Of a DNA stretch of 64,000 nucleotides, positions 36,921 to 44,915 are shown one piece after another. Every line of letters begins with the position of its first letter. Position 1 is the first letter of the stretch. This DNA is from Pseudaminobacter soli (ex Li et al. 2025) (GTDB lineage Bacteria > Pseudomonadota > Alphaproteobacteria > Rhizobiales > Rhizobiaceae), in the NCBI RefSeq assembly GCF_029892515.1, contig NZ_JARXVF010000002.1:248001-312000 (forward strand), read 5' to 3'. Both the position numbers and the translations under genes were made by a program. The notes below the pieces were generated by a model. The model searched no databases, was not told where the DNA came from, and was given only the letters and a program-made list of their open reading frames with translations.

Positions 36921-38672
36921 TCACTGTCGTTTCGACATTTCGGATGCTGGTCGCCACGTCGGCACGCCCGGTGATCCGGAAGCTTGGTAGGCGGCTTGCC
37001 TGAGGTTTCCAATTGCTTCCTCGATCTTGGCGTCGCTCTCTCCAAGTGTCTGGAGAACCATGCCGCCGAGCAGGAGGCTCGACTCGATCGTTTCCGGCAT
37101 AACCTGGCTTGCGCCATTGCGCAGCAATTCGTCCATGTTTTCGGTGTCGTGCGCCCGGACAACAACAGGGATGTCGGGCAATTCGCTCCTGATCATCCTG
37201 AGAACCGATGCTGTGGCGACGGGGGCGTCGAGCGTGATTACGGCAGCGCGCGCCTGCTCAATCTTTGTGGCGTGAATGATCACTTCGTTGGAAGCGTCTC
37301 CAAAGAAAACAGGAAGCCCCTGAGCACGGGCCGCAGCCACATTGGGAGGGTCGAGGTCGACCGCGATCCATCGGATCTTTCGTGCGTCGAGGATGGCGGC
37401 AATGGTGTGGCCCACGCGTCCGAAGCCGGCTATGACGACATGGTCCGTGAAGGTCTCGGCCTCCGACGCCAAGGAGGCCAAGCCGCCGGGGGCTCTTTGT
37501 TCCAGCCAGGATTGCGCACGCCGCCCGATCTCGCCCAGGAGCGGTGTCAATGCCATGGTGATGGCCACAACAGTCAACAGGAACTGGCCTGCCTGGACCG
37601 GAAGGACGGCAGTTGCCATTGCAAGCGAGATTAGCACGAATGCGAACTCGCCGCCTTGGGCAAGGTGCAGCCCTACCGTAGCAGCCAGCGGCAGAGGCAG
37701 CCGAAACAGCCGGCACAAGGCTGTCATTATCGTCGCCTTGCAAAACACCAGAAGGGCCGTTGCAACCAGGATCTCGGGCAAGCGCGGCGTGATGGTCCGA
37801 GAGTCGACAAGCATTCCGATCGAGATGAAGAACAGTCCCAGGAGCAGGCCGCGGGCCGGACGGATGTCGGCTTCGATCTGGTGCCGATATTCGGTGCCAG
37901 CCAGCATCAGGCCAGCCAGGAAAGCGCCGAGTGCCGTGGACAGTCCCGCATGCATCATTCCCCAAGTGGTTCCCAGAACCACCAGCAGCGTTACGGCGGC
38001 AAATAGTTCGGGACTGCGCGTGCCGGCAATCATGCGATACAGCGGGCGGAGCACCCATCGACCTGCCACCAGAATAAGAACAAGCGCGGCGAGGGCCTTG
38101 GCCGCTGCGATAGCGAGTGCTTCGGCAAGCGCATCTGGCTGGGAGCCAAGTGCCGTTACAACTGCCAAACCTGGCACGACCGCGAGGTCCTGGAGCAGCA
38201 GCACGGACAGGACAACCCGACCAAAATGCGTATGAAGCTCCCCTCGCTGTGAAAGAAGCTGGAGAACAAACGCCGTTGAAGAGAGGGCTAATGCTCCGCC
38301 GATGACTGCCGCTTGCCCCGGATTGGCACCGAGAGCCAGCGCACCCGCGGCAAGGACCGTTCCGGTGACCACGACCTGAGCGACGCCAAGGCCAAAAACG
38401 TACCGCGCCATCACCCGGAGCCTTTCCGGTGACAGCTCTAGGCCGATCGAGAACAGCATGAAAACAACGCCGAGCTCGGCCAGTCGGTAGGTGCCCTCGA
38501 CCTCGTGTACGAGTGCGAACCCATGCGGGCCGATTATCGCACCCGCTACAAGATAGCCGATGACGGCGTTGATGCCGAAACGTCGGAACAGGGGCACGAC
38601 CACTATCGCCGCAAGCAGGAAGACGATTGCGTCGCGCAGCATCACAGGTTCGTGGAACGCGGGAGCGGCCAT
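36921..38672 (-). CDS. Monovalent cation:proton antiporter-2 with RCK domain (KefB/C-like)
   Basis: This is a 583-residue CPA2 transporter. Residues 5-385 are about 12-13 membrane helices (FRRFGINAVIGYLVAGAIIG near 25-45; LELSPERLRVMAR, a family hallmark). Residues about 410-530 are a TrkA-N/RCK NAD-binding domain with VVIAGFGRVGHTIA and the acidic end of beta-2. It probably exports K+ in exchange for H+, gated by nucleotide or redox ligand. ATG 38672 fits the family; the open frame extends upstream without homology. No KefF/KefG partner is nearby. Confidence 0.92.
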   Translation of the reverse strand: MAAPAFHEPVMLRDAIVFLLAAIVVVPLFRRFGINAVIGYLVAGAIIGPHGFALVHEVEGTYRLAELGVVFMLFSIGLELSPERLRVMARYVFGLGVAQVVVTGTVLAAGALALGANPGQAAVIGGALALSSTAFVLQLLSQRGELHTHFGRVVLSVLLLQDLAVVPGLAVVTALGSQPDALAEALAIAAAKALAALVLILVAGRWVLRPLYRMIAGTRSPELFAAVTLLVVLGTTWGMMHAGLSTALGAFLAGLMLAGTEYRHQIEADIRPARGLLLGLFFISIGMLVDSRTITPRLPEILVATALLVFCKATIMTALCRLFRLPLPLAATVGLHLAQGGEFAFVLISLAMATAVLPVQAGQFLLTVVAITMALTPLLGEIGRRAQSWLEQRAPGGLASLASEAETFTDHVVIAGFGRVGHTIAAILDARKIRWIAVDLDPPNVAAARAQGLPVFFGDASNEVIIHATKIEQARAAVITLDAPVATASVLRMIRSELPDIPVVVRAHDTENMDELLRNGASQVMPETIESSLLLGGMVLQTLGESDAKIEEAIGNLRQAAYQASGSPGVPTWRPASEMSKRQ

Positions 38673-38755
38673 AGGCGGATCCGAAAACCGGTGTAGGGTT
38701 TTCAGTTTAACGCGATTGCATGGCGAACGCGAATTCGCTTGTTCTTCGCATTGAG

Positions 38756-38845
38756 CCACGGATCCGGATTGCACGATCCGGCAGGCTGGCGACCCAGCAA
38801 CCTCGTTTCTGCACCAAGGAGTGCCGGGTGGGGGACCGAGCGTGG
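38756..38845 (+). promoter_or_regulatory. Candidate structured RNA resembling the SAM-I/SAM-IV riboswitch clan
   Basis: The ends pair (CCACG 38756-38760 with CGTGG 38841-38845). Inside are a perfect hairpin CCGGAT/ATCCGG (38764-38769/38776-38781), the small stem GCTGG/CCAGC and the phrases CAGCAACC and AGTGCCGGGTGGGGGACC. The order of GCAACC, a short hairpin, GTGCC and GGGTG...GACC recalls SAM-IV/SAM-I core nucleotides. CTCG (near 38802) could pair with CGAG (near 38838). No intact + strand gene follows, only a truncated integrase. The match is from memory and must be tested with covariance models. Confidence 0.4.
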
Positions 38846-38988
38846 ATGACCTACTCGAGGTCGTGAGCTAAATGGCTGCTATTACTAATTGGATGCCCGA
38901 AAGCTGCCGGCCCGTTAGCGGCCCGCAGGCTAACTTGGGTCGCCTTCTCGTTCTCCTTTTGGCCAATTGTGGCCAAAGGAGGAACATC

Positions 38989-39222
38989 ATGGGACTTTCA
39001 CAACACGATCCCGCGGCACAGGCGCGACGTGCTTGGAATGCTGGCCGGAAGGTTGGCGCAAAACGCGCACTAAAACCGCGCCAGGTGTGGGCGATCCGCT
39101 TCTTCCTTGATCGAGAACGGCGGATGCGTGATCGCGCCCTGTTCGACCTCGCCATTGATAGCAAGCTGCGTGGCTGCGATCTCGTAAAGATCAAAATCGG
39201 CACCTTGGTCGTCGGCCCTCGT
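38989..39222 (+). pseudogene. Truncated tyrosine-type site-specific integrase (N-terminal fragment)
   Basis: From ATG 38989, after AAAGGAGGAACATC, the frame reads AWNAGRKVGAKRALKPRQVW and RDRALFDLAIDSKLRGCDLV, the N-terminal part of a widespread small phage-type integrase. Similarity ends near KIKIGTLV (about 39215) and the catalytic Arg-His-Tyr region is missing. An inverted repeat (TTGGCCA-ATTG-TGGCCAA, 38959-38976) overlaps the ribosome-binding site. It is a scar of a lost mobile element. Confidence 0.8.
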
Positions 39223-39253
39223 GATGGCCTCTCGGGCTCACCGAGAGGCCATC
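39223..39253. terminator. Thirteen-base-pair perfect hairpin at the integrase breakpoint
   Basis: GATGGCCTCTCGG is followed by a five-base loop and its exact reverse complement. It lies where integrase similarity stops and about 50 bases beyond the end of the minus-strand SDR gene. No T-run follows on either strand. It could terminate the SDR transcript or be a recombination scar. Confidence 0.5.
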
Positions 39254-39301
39254 ATTGGTGGACAGCGGACATGTCGGCTCCAATGGATGCGGGGTTACCG
39301 A

Positions 39302-40045
39302 TCATGTGTCCTTCGACCAAGCTACAGCGTCCGCTCCGGCGGGCAGGCGCATGGGATAGGCGTGATCGCTTGCCACTCGCCAGACGGCCTCGGCAACATC
39401 GATGGCGCGCGTGAATTCGGTCGCGCGCTGCCGGTTGGCCACCACCTGCGCCATAATGTCGGCATAGGCTGCAGGCACTTCCATCCCCATGCGGGCACGG
39501 GCGTTCGTACCGAACGCGGTTTCAGGCGAAGCACCCGGCAGAACGAGGCGCAGGACGATGCCGAGCGGCTCCAACTCCAGCGCCAGCGACTCCGTGAAGG
39601 CATTCACCGCAGCTTTGGTCGCCGTATAGGCGGACAAGAGTGGCAGAGCGCGCAGGGTAACACTGGACGTCACATTGACGATCGTGCCGGCGCGGCGCTC
39701 GCGGAACTGTGGTAGCACGGCTTGCGTCATGGCGATGGTGCCGATCGTATTGGTCTCGAACAGCTCGCGGATCTTTTCGAGCGACACGCCCTCCAGCGCA
39801 TTCATGAGGCCGACACCCGCGTTATTGACGAGGACATCGATCGGACCCGCCGCTTCGATGGCGCGCTTGATGCTGCCGGCATTGGTTACGTCAAGCGGCA
39901 GAACGCGTAGCCGGTCGGACGGAGGTAGAATGTCTTCGCGCGGCGTGCGCATCGTGGCGATGACCGTCCAGTTCCGATCGAGGAAGAGGCGCGCCGTTTC
40001 CAGGCCGAAGCCGGAAGAACAGCCAGTGATGAGGATGGTGCTCAT
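39302..40045 (-). CDS. SDR-family NAD(P)-dependent oxidoreductase
   Basis: This 247-residue classical SDR has the cofactor motif ILITGCSSGFGLETARLF at the N-terminus, VLVNNAGVGLMNALE near residue 75, catalytic Ser in VNVTSSVTLRALP and YTATKAA with the Tyr-x3-Lys pair. It resembles retinol-dehydrogenase-like oxidoreductases commonly found beside AraC regulators. The start ATG 40045 is preceded by AGGAGGT. It is divergent from an AraC-type gene across 99 bases. The substrate is unknown. Confidence 0.92.
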   Translation of the reverse strand: MSTILITGCSSGFGLETARLFLDRNWTVIATMRTPREDILPPSDRLRVLPLDVTNAGSIKRAIEAAGPIDVLVNNAGVGLMNALEGVSLEKIRELFETNTIGTIAMTQAVLPQFRERRAGTIVNVTSSVTLRALPLLSAYTATKAAVNAFTESLALELEPLGIVLRLVLPGASPETAFGTNARARMGMEVPAAYADIMAQVVANRQRATEFTRAIDVAEAVWRVASDHAYPMRLPAGADAVAWSKDT

Positions 40046-40144
40046 AGGGAATGACCTCCTGTTGGGAATGACAGGAGGATAGGCAAGGAAGTGCGGATTA
40101 TCTATAATGGGAAGTCCGAATAACATTTGCAATCGTACGGAACG
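40046..40144. promoter_or_regulatory. Divergent control region between SDR and AraC genes
   Basis: This short spacer holds an inverted repeat CCTCCTGT-N8-ACAGGAGG (40055-40062/40071-40078) that covers the SDR ribosome-binding site, and a consensus TATAAT at 40103-40108 on the plus strand. A related A/T element (GGATTATC / TCCGAATAA) surrounds it. It is a plausible target for the AraC-family regulator. Confidence 0.5.
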
Positions 40145-41032
40145 ATGGATCCTCTCAGCCAGATCGTCGGTCTTCTGCAGCCCAAGGCCGATCTATCGAA
40201 GCTCATCGTCGCGGGTGGTGCATGGCACGTGCATCGCACCGACAAGGGCCGCCCCTTCTACTGCGCCATCCTGGAGGGGCGCTGCCGCCTTGATCTCGCC
40301 GGCCAAGCGGCCCTCATGCTCGAGGCTGGCGACTTCGTGCTCGTGCCGGCTGCCTACGACTTCGTCATGTCCAGCCTTGAATCCTGTGTGGAAGGGGAGA
40401 CGGCGAGGGCCGAGACAAGCCCGGGCGTGTTCCGTCTCGGGCCTGAAGGCGTACAGCCCGACATGCGCATGCTGGTTGGGCACTGCACCTTCGCTTCGGA
40501 CGATGCCGATCTTCTCGTTTCGCTTCTGCCACAACTCGTGCATGTGCGCGGCGAGCAGCGGCTGTCCACCCTGGTGGCTTTCGTGAACGACGAGATGCGT
40601 TCCGAGCGTCCCGGTCGCGAGGCCGTCCTGACGCGGCTCCTGGAAGTTCTCCTGATCGAAGCGCTTCGATCGGCGCTAGGTCCAGCAGCGCCATCGGGGC
40701 TCCTGCGTGGCCTTTGCGACGATCGGCTCGCCATCGCCCTCCGGTGCATTCACGACCGGCCGGCAGAGGCCTGGACGGTGGATAGGCTGGCGCGCGAGGC
40801 GGCCCTGTCGCGCACCACCTTCTTCGAGCGATTTCGCAGTGAAGTCGGGGTTGCGCCGATGGAGTACGTCGTCGGCTGGCGCATGACGCTTGCCAAGGAT
40901 CTTCTGCGCCGGGACAAGATCACGGTCGCAGAAGCGGCCCAGCGCGTCGGCTATGGATCGGCCAGCGCGTTCAGCACGGCCTTTGCCCGGCGCGTCGGAA
41001 TCCCGCCCGCGCTCTACGCCCGCGCAGGATGA
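40145..41032 (+). CDS. AraC-family regulator with N-terminal cupin domain
   Basis: This is a 295-residue regulator. Residues about 15-185 form an AraC-type cupin (YCAILEGRCRLDLAGQAALM, then DFVLVPAAYDFVM). Residues about 195-290 form the helix-turn-helix domain (LAREAALSRTTFFERFRSEV and AAQRVGYGSASAFSTAFARR). Such proteins typically control a divergent oxidoreductase. Start ATG 40145 (MDPLSQ) is preferred over the upstream TTG at 40127. Confidence 0.92.
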   Translation: MDPLSQIVGLLQPKADLSKLIVAGGAWHVHRTDKGRPFYCAILEGRCRLDLAGQAALMLEAGDFVLVPAAYDFVMSSLESCVEGETARAETSPGVFRLGPEGVQPDMRMLVGHCTFASDDADLLVSLLPQLVHVRGEQRLSTLVAFVNDEMRSERPGREAVLTRLLEVLLIEALRSALGPAAPSGLLRGLCDDRLAIALRCIHDRPAEAWTVDRLAREAALSRTTFFERFRSEVGVAPMEYVVGWRMTLAKDLLRRDKITVAEAAQRVGYGSASAFSTAFARRVGIPPALYARAG

Positions 41033-41687
41033 GTAGGGGCGGATGATCTTGCCGCTGACTCCTTCCCGACGACGCTCCATTCGGAAGGCTACCAGCGGCC
41101 CTTTTTGCCGACGGTCGGCTGTCGGCGGCTGGCCGTAGCATGCGCAATGGCTGCAATGCGGTCGGCAGCGGAATGGCTGCTTTCCCTACCTTTTGCCTCA
41201 TAACCGGACAGTCCACTTGCGGCCCAAACCGGCCAGTCCGCAACGCGCCCATTCCGGTCGCTAGCGTGCGACTGCGGCCTTCCCGAAAGCGGCCGTTCAG
41301 GTCGGCCGAATCGACTGCTTTCCGCCGGAATGACGAAGACAAGTAAGGACCGACGCAGGGACGGAGTTTAGCGCATGTCTCGCGCGCGACCTTACAGATT
41401 TCGAGCAAGGTCGGATCGTAATCGGATCGAGCAGGATCATCGGCGCATCCGGCCAATGCAGCGCTTCAAATGCAACCTTGACCGGCAGCGGGATGCTTCA
41501 CACGGTGCGAAAGCGCCAAGGCCGATTTGCTTTCAACCCGACCGCGCTTTAGGCTGATGAGCGTCGGCCATATGCCGCTCGTCGACGGGATCACGCCGCC
41601 GGCGCGGGAATTCGTTTGACCGGTATCACAAGCGGCACTGGTATTCCCGAATCCGCTGCCGACTGCAACGGATGCGGCGGGCGCAAT
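41033..41687. other. Gene-free region with dispersed repeat copy 3
   Basis: About 650 bases without a believable gene. Short repeats of CGGTCGGC/GCGGTCGGCAGCGG type occur at 41110-41175, and 41221-41299 carries the third copy of the 79-base repeat. The open frames here are short and rich in Arg/Pro, typical of non-coding GC-rich DNA. Confidence 0.5.
41221..41299 (+). repeat. 79-base dispersed intergenic repeat, copy 3 (divergent)
   Basis: It begins GGCCCAAACCGGCCAGTCCG, matching copy 1 (GGCCCAAAGTTGCCAGTCCG), and continues with CGCGCCCATTCCGGTCG. The right half is more divergent but keeps CCGAAAGCGGCC where the others have AAAGCAGAC. Confidence 0.65.
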
Positions 41688-41990
41688 CTATCGCTTGCGG
41701 ACGAATTCTGTTCTCAGCACGAGACCCTTGATCCCTTCATACCGACAATCGATCTCCTCCAGATTGTCGGTGAGACGGATCGAACGGATCACGGTGCCCT
41801 GCTTCAGCGTCTGGTTTGCACCCTTGACCTTCAGGTCCTTGATGAGGGTAACGGAATCGCCGTCCGCGAGCGCATTGCCGCTGGCGTCGCGCACGATCAT
41901 TTCGGCTGCCGCGGCCGCAGCGATTTCGGAAGCCGGCCGCCATTCACCTGTCACTTCGTCATAGAGGTAGTCGTCGTTTTCGTCCGCCAT
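41688..41990 (-). CDS. PhnA/YjdM-family protein
   Basis: This 100-residue protein starts MADENDDYLYDEVTGEW and has the PhnA domain motif VRDASGNALADGDSVTLIKD followed by LKVKGANQTLKQGTVIRSIR. The N-terminal zinc ribbon found in longer YjdM proteins is absent, which is common in this short form. Despite the operon-derived name, most members are not phosphonate enzymes; function unknown. It stands alone. The open frame extends 6 codons upstream from a TTG. Confidence 0.9.
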   Translation of the reverse strand: MADENDDYLYDEVTGEWRPASEIAAAAAAEMIVRDASGNALADGDSVTLIKDLKVKGANQTLKQGTVIRSIRLTDNLEEIDCRYEGIKGLVLRTEFVRKR

Positions 41991-42432
41991 GGCATACCCC
42001 GCTGGCAAATAGAAGTTATCCGCAGCCGCTCACAAGCATGCCGCCCGTTCGATGCGACGGCCAATAACCGGCGCGGCGTAGATCGTCAAATCCGCACCAA
42101 CCGATTGGTCTTCGCCGTCATATCCATTTCCTTCCGTCGGAAGCAGATCGCCAGGCCGTAGCGGATCGGTTCATTTCCGCAGCAAGAATTTCGAACTGTT
42201 CGGGAATGCCAGCGTTTCATTTCCATCCACGGCCCGGTCGCCAATGTGTTCCACCATCCACGACACAACATGGCCGACGCTCAGGACCCTCGTGCGGATC
42301 GCATCACGTTCAGGCGACGGTACCCCGAGTCGAAGGTCGTGACAGGTACGCCCGCCTGAAAACAAGCATCCTCCCCAAACCCACGATTGAAGGCGGTTAC
42401 CACGATGTCGCCGATGCGACACTTGAAACCAA
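41991..42432. other. Gene-free region beside DUF1275 gene
   Basis: About 440 bases without a convincing gene. It contains the minus-oriented copy of a 67-base repeat (42333-42399). The longest frames have no family resemblance. Confidence 0.5.
42333..42399 (-). repeat. 67-base inverted repeat, left copy
   Basis: Read on the minus strand it contains GCCTTCAATCGTGGGTTTG, a GATGCTTG block and TTTTCAGGCGGGCGTACC. It matches the plus-strand sequence at 43910-43976 at roughly 80% identity by eye. The two copies face each other around the DUF1275 and XRE genes. Confidence 0.7.
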
Positions 42433-43188
42433 CTATCGCCGAAGCCTTGCGTGGACAGCCAAGTCATCGACAATTGGTGCGGCGGCCAGCACTAGAAGAA
42501 TGGCCGCCAAAAACAACGTTGCAATAAAACCGATGTGTTTGAAACCTAACGCACCGACGACGCCTCCCACGAAAAACAACATGATCAGCGATGCCAGTAA
42601 TCGCAGCTTCGGGCGATCCGCCCGAACGAACAAATGCCTCGGGGCGCTCCGTGATGTGTTCCAATAGGATAGCTTCCCGAGTTCAATACCCAAGTCGGTG
42701 ACCAGACCGGTGATGTGCGTTGTCCGAATCCGGGCTTCTGACAGTTTGGTGATGATGGCGTTCTGTAAACCCATGATGAAACATAGGAGCATAACTGTCA
42801 GTGGCACAAACAGTCCCTCATGACGTGCAAGATGGCCGCCGAGCAGGCCAAAGCAGACCAGGAGGGCAGCCTCCAAAACAAGAGGCAACGCGTACTCACT
42901 CTGAAGCTGTTGACGCCGTCCCCAATTGACCAGCACCGCGGAACAGGCCGCACCTGCGACAAACGAAAACAAGGCGCCGAACCCAGAAAGTACCAGTCCG
43001 ACGTCGCCGAGGGCCAGGCTGTCGGCCATAGACGAAACAATGCCAGACATATGGGACGTATATTGCCGGACCGCTAGAAAGCCCCCGGCGTTAACGGCCC
43101 CGGCGATAAAGGTCAGAAAACGGGCGAGATGCCGATCGGCCTTTTCGTTCCGCTCTTTTCCCGTCAGTCGGCGCAGATACGGGATCAT
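42433..43188 (-). CDS. DUF1275 (YoaK-type) membrane protein
   Basis: This 251-residue protein has six or seven predicted transmembrane segments. Typical DUF1275 features are FIAGAVNAGGFLAVRQYTSHMSG near residue 30 (given here as the family fold start), LLCFIMGLQNAIITKLS and RTTHITGLVTDLGIELG. ATG 43188 (MIPYLRRL) fits the family; the frame is open further upstream. No transport substrate is known for the family. Confidence 0.88.
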   Translation of the reverse strand: MIPYLRRLTGKERNEKADRHLARFLTFIAGAVNAGGFLAVRQYTSHMSGIVSSMADSLALGDVGLVLSGFGALFSFVAGAACSAVLVNWGRRQQLQSEYALPLVLEAALLVCFGLLGGHLARHEGLFVPLTVMLLCFIMGLQNAIITKLSEARIRTTHITGLVTDLGIELGKLSYWNTSRSAPRHLFVRADRPKLRLLASLIMLFFVGGVVGALGFKHIGFIATLFLAAILLVLAAAPIVDDLAVHARLRR

Positions 43189-43319
43189 GATTGAACTCTG
43201 CGGTTCAACGCGGATAAGCGCGGCGAAGAAGGAGTGCCAGAACAGGCCATCGTGAGATTCCAACGCTAGATGGGCATGACGCAGAAAGATGATGACGCGT
43301 AAACATCGCCTTCCTTGAC

Positions 43320-43613
43320 CTATTTCTGCCGTTCAAGGGGGGTGTCTGGGTGGCGGAAGCGAACACCTCGTCCGCTGCCGCTGCCGGGCGCATGTTCGCT
43401 CAGCAGTTCGATGCCGGCGCGGTTCAATGCATCGATCACTTTTGTCAGGCTATCAACGATGCCCCGCACGTTGCCTTGGCTGGCCTCCATTCGTTGAATT
43501 GTTGGCAGGGAAACCCCGGCCATCTCCGCCATGGTTTTCTGGTCGATTTCGAGCAGCGCGCGGGCAGCGCGAAGCTGGTAGGCGGCGATCATCAGCGCAC
43601 CCTGTCTGTCCAT
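43320..43613 (-). CDS. Small XRE-family transcriptional regulator
   Basis: The 97-residue protein is a single helix-turn-helix of the lambda-repressor type: LRAARALLEIDQKTMAEMAG, then VSLPTIQRMEASQGNVRG. A short tail ends GSGRGVRFRHPD. The start ATG 43613 (MDRQGALM) or 43592 (MIAAYQ) is possible. It is a close paralogue of the regulator at 44572. Confidence 0.85.
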   Translation of the reverse strand: MDRQGALMIAAYQLRAARALLEIDQKTMAEMAGVSLPTIQRMEASQGNVRGIVDSLTKVIDALNRAGIELLSEHAPGSGSGRGVRFRHPDTPLERQK

Positions 43614-43721
43614 GAATTTTCCTATCTGAAACGATATCATTGATGTAAAATACGTCAAGATGGAGTGATAAAATGTTGATCGGCACTTGGCATGAAGCCC
43701 TTCGGAGACTACCCTTGCCAC

Positions 43722-43907
43722 ATGGAACATCGCTACAAACCACATCATGAGTCGGACGGTACGTGGGCCGTCATCGACGGCCGCAATGGGCGACCAGCAG
43801 AAATGGGTAGTCGTACAGTCATTGGCACGAGCCGGCAGGAAGCCGAGGAGTTGGCTGAGCTCTTCAACAAGCTTGAAACGCAAAGGCAGGAAAGAAAGGC
43901 GATGTAA
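43722..43907 (+). CDS. Small conserved-type hypothetical protein
   Basis: This 61-residue soluble protein starts MEHRYKPHHESDGTWAVIDG and has a C-terminal helix SRQEAEELAELFNKLETQ. It looks like a one-strand-rich cap plus helix, common in small rhizobial proteins. The ribosome-binding site is weak. An in-frame ATG at 43692 would add ten residues. Function unknown. Confidence 0.55.
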   Translation: MEHRYKPHHESDGTWAVIDGRNGRPAEMGSRTVIGTSRQEAEELAELFNKLETQRQERKAM

Positions 43908-43909
43908 CG

Positions 43910-43976
43910 GTAACTGCCTTCAATCGTGGGTTTGTGAAGCATGCTTCATTTCAGGCGAGCGTACCGGCCACGACCT
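43910..43976 (+). repeat. 67-base inverted repeat, right copy
   Basis: Plus-strand relative of 42333-42399, starting GTAACTGCCTTCAATCGTGG and containing TTTCAGGCGAGCGTACCGG. It begins just after the stop of the small gene at 43722. The rest of the gap up to 44262 shows no gene. Confidence 0.7.
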
Positions 43977-44262
43977 CCCACTCGGCCTTGGCATTCAGGC
44001 GGTTAGCGGCATTGCAATGCGGAGCGCGCTCCACGCTTCCTGGAGATCGGAAGCAATGCATGACCCGCTCCCGCTTTCGCAACGGCCCATGCGAAGCCTC
44101 GGCGCGGTTGTTTAGGTCCTTACGCGATCGATGTTCGAGGTCCCGCGTGACATGGCGGCGCGCCGGACCTTTCTACTTCTGGGATCGTTTGCGGGTTAGG
44201 CCGAAATACTACCCTCAGGCGAACTTGTTCCTGCCGGATCATGCAAGAGCGGGGACAGCCAC

Positions 44263-44430
44263 TCAGACGCGGATGATGTTGGCCGCCACGCCGACGCCAA
44301 GTGCAAAGAGAACTGCCGACAAGGTTGTGACGCCCAGCGTCACATAAAGGATGATGCCGATCGCGAAAGTGGCGGCGGCGAACGCAACGCTGCGCGCGAT
44401 AATCCGTTTGATGGGCAAGCCACCCTGCAT
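44263..44430 (-). CDS. Small two-helix membrane protein (55 residues)
   Basis: A minus-strand frame encodes a 55-residue hydrophobic protein beginning MQGGLPIKRIIARS. It has two probable membrane helices (VAFAAATFAIGIILYVTLG and LSAVLFALGVGVAANII). Codon use is like neighbouring real genes. Basic residues near the N-terminus suggest a cytoplasmic N-terminus. No family recognised; it lies between the two XRE regulator paralogues. Confidence 0.6.
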   Translation of the reverse strand: MQGGLPIKRIIARSVAFAAATFAIGIILYVTLGVTTLSAVLFALGVGVAANIIRV

Positions 44431-44571
44431 CGACGGCCTCGACTACCTAGCTGCACCAAGCCTATTTCAGGTTGGCCGCGCAGGTCAATTGTCACGCATC
44501 TATTGCGATGTGTTGCGCTTAATTGACGAGGCGTGATACCTTACTTATGCGGTTCTTGAAGTGAGCGGACT

Positions 44572-44844
44572 ATGATTACGGCTGCACAGATGCGCGCTGC
44601 CCGGGCTCTGCTGGGTATCGACCAGGCCAAGCTGGCTGATCTCTCCGGCGTGTCCCTCGCGACCATTCAACGGATGGAAGCGAGCGAAGGCAATGTGCGT
44701 GGTGTTGTCGATTCTCTAACAAAGGTCGTCGCCGCGCTGAACAAGGCCGGGGTCGACTTGATCAGCGATCACGAACGCAGCGACCAGGGAGGGCGCGGGG
44801 TGCGGCTGCGCTCGGCTGCAAGCCCAACCGGCCGCCCCAATTAA
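44572..44844 (+). CDS. Small XRE-family transcriptional regulator
   Basis: This 90-residue single-domain helix-turn-helix protein reads MRAARALLGIDQAKLADLSG and VSLATIQRMEASEGNVRG, nearly the same as the protein at 43320. The tail QGGRGVRLRS is also shared. It precedes the SulP gene by 71 bases on the same strand and may regulate it. Confidence 0.88.
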   Translation: MITAAQMRAARALLGIDQAKLADLSGVSLATIQRMEASEGNVRGVVDSLTKVVAALNKAGVDLISDHERSDQGGRGVRLRSAASPTGRPN

Positions 44845-44915
44845 CAGTCGCGACGGCGACCGCCGACTTGGCAGGCCGACGATCCCGCCGCCCTTCGATG
44901 AAAGGGCCACGATTG

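Noticed and set aside
42171-42473. 100-codon minus-strand frame resembling part of a plus-strand frame near 43910
   Set aside because: The protein similarity is explained by the 67-base inverted DNA repeat; neither frame has a ribosome-binding site or known family.
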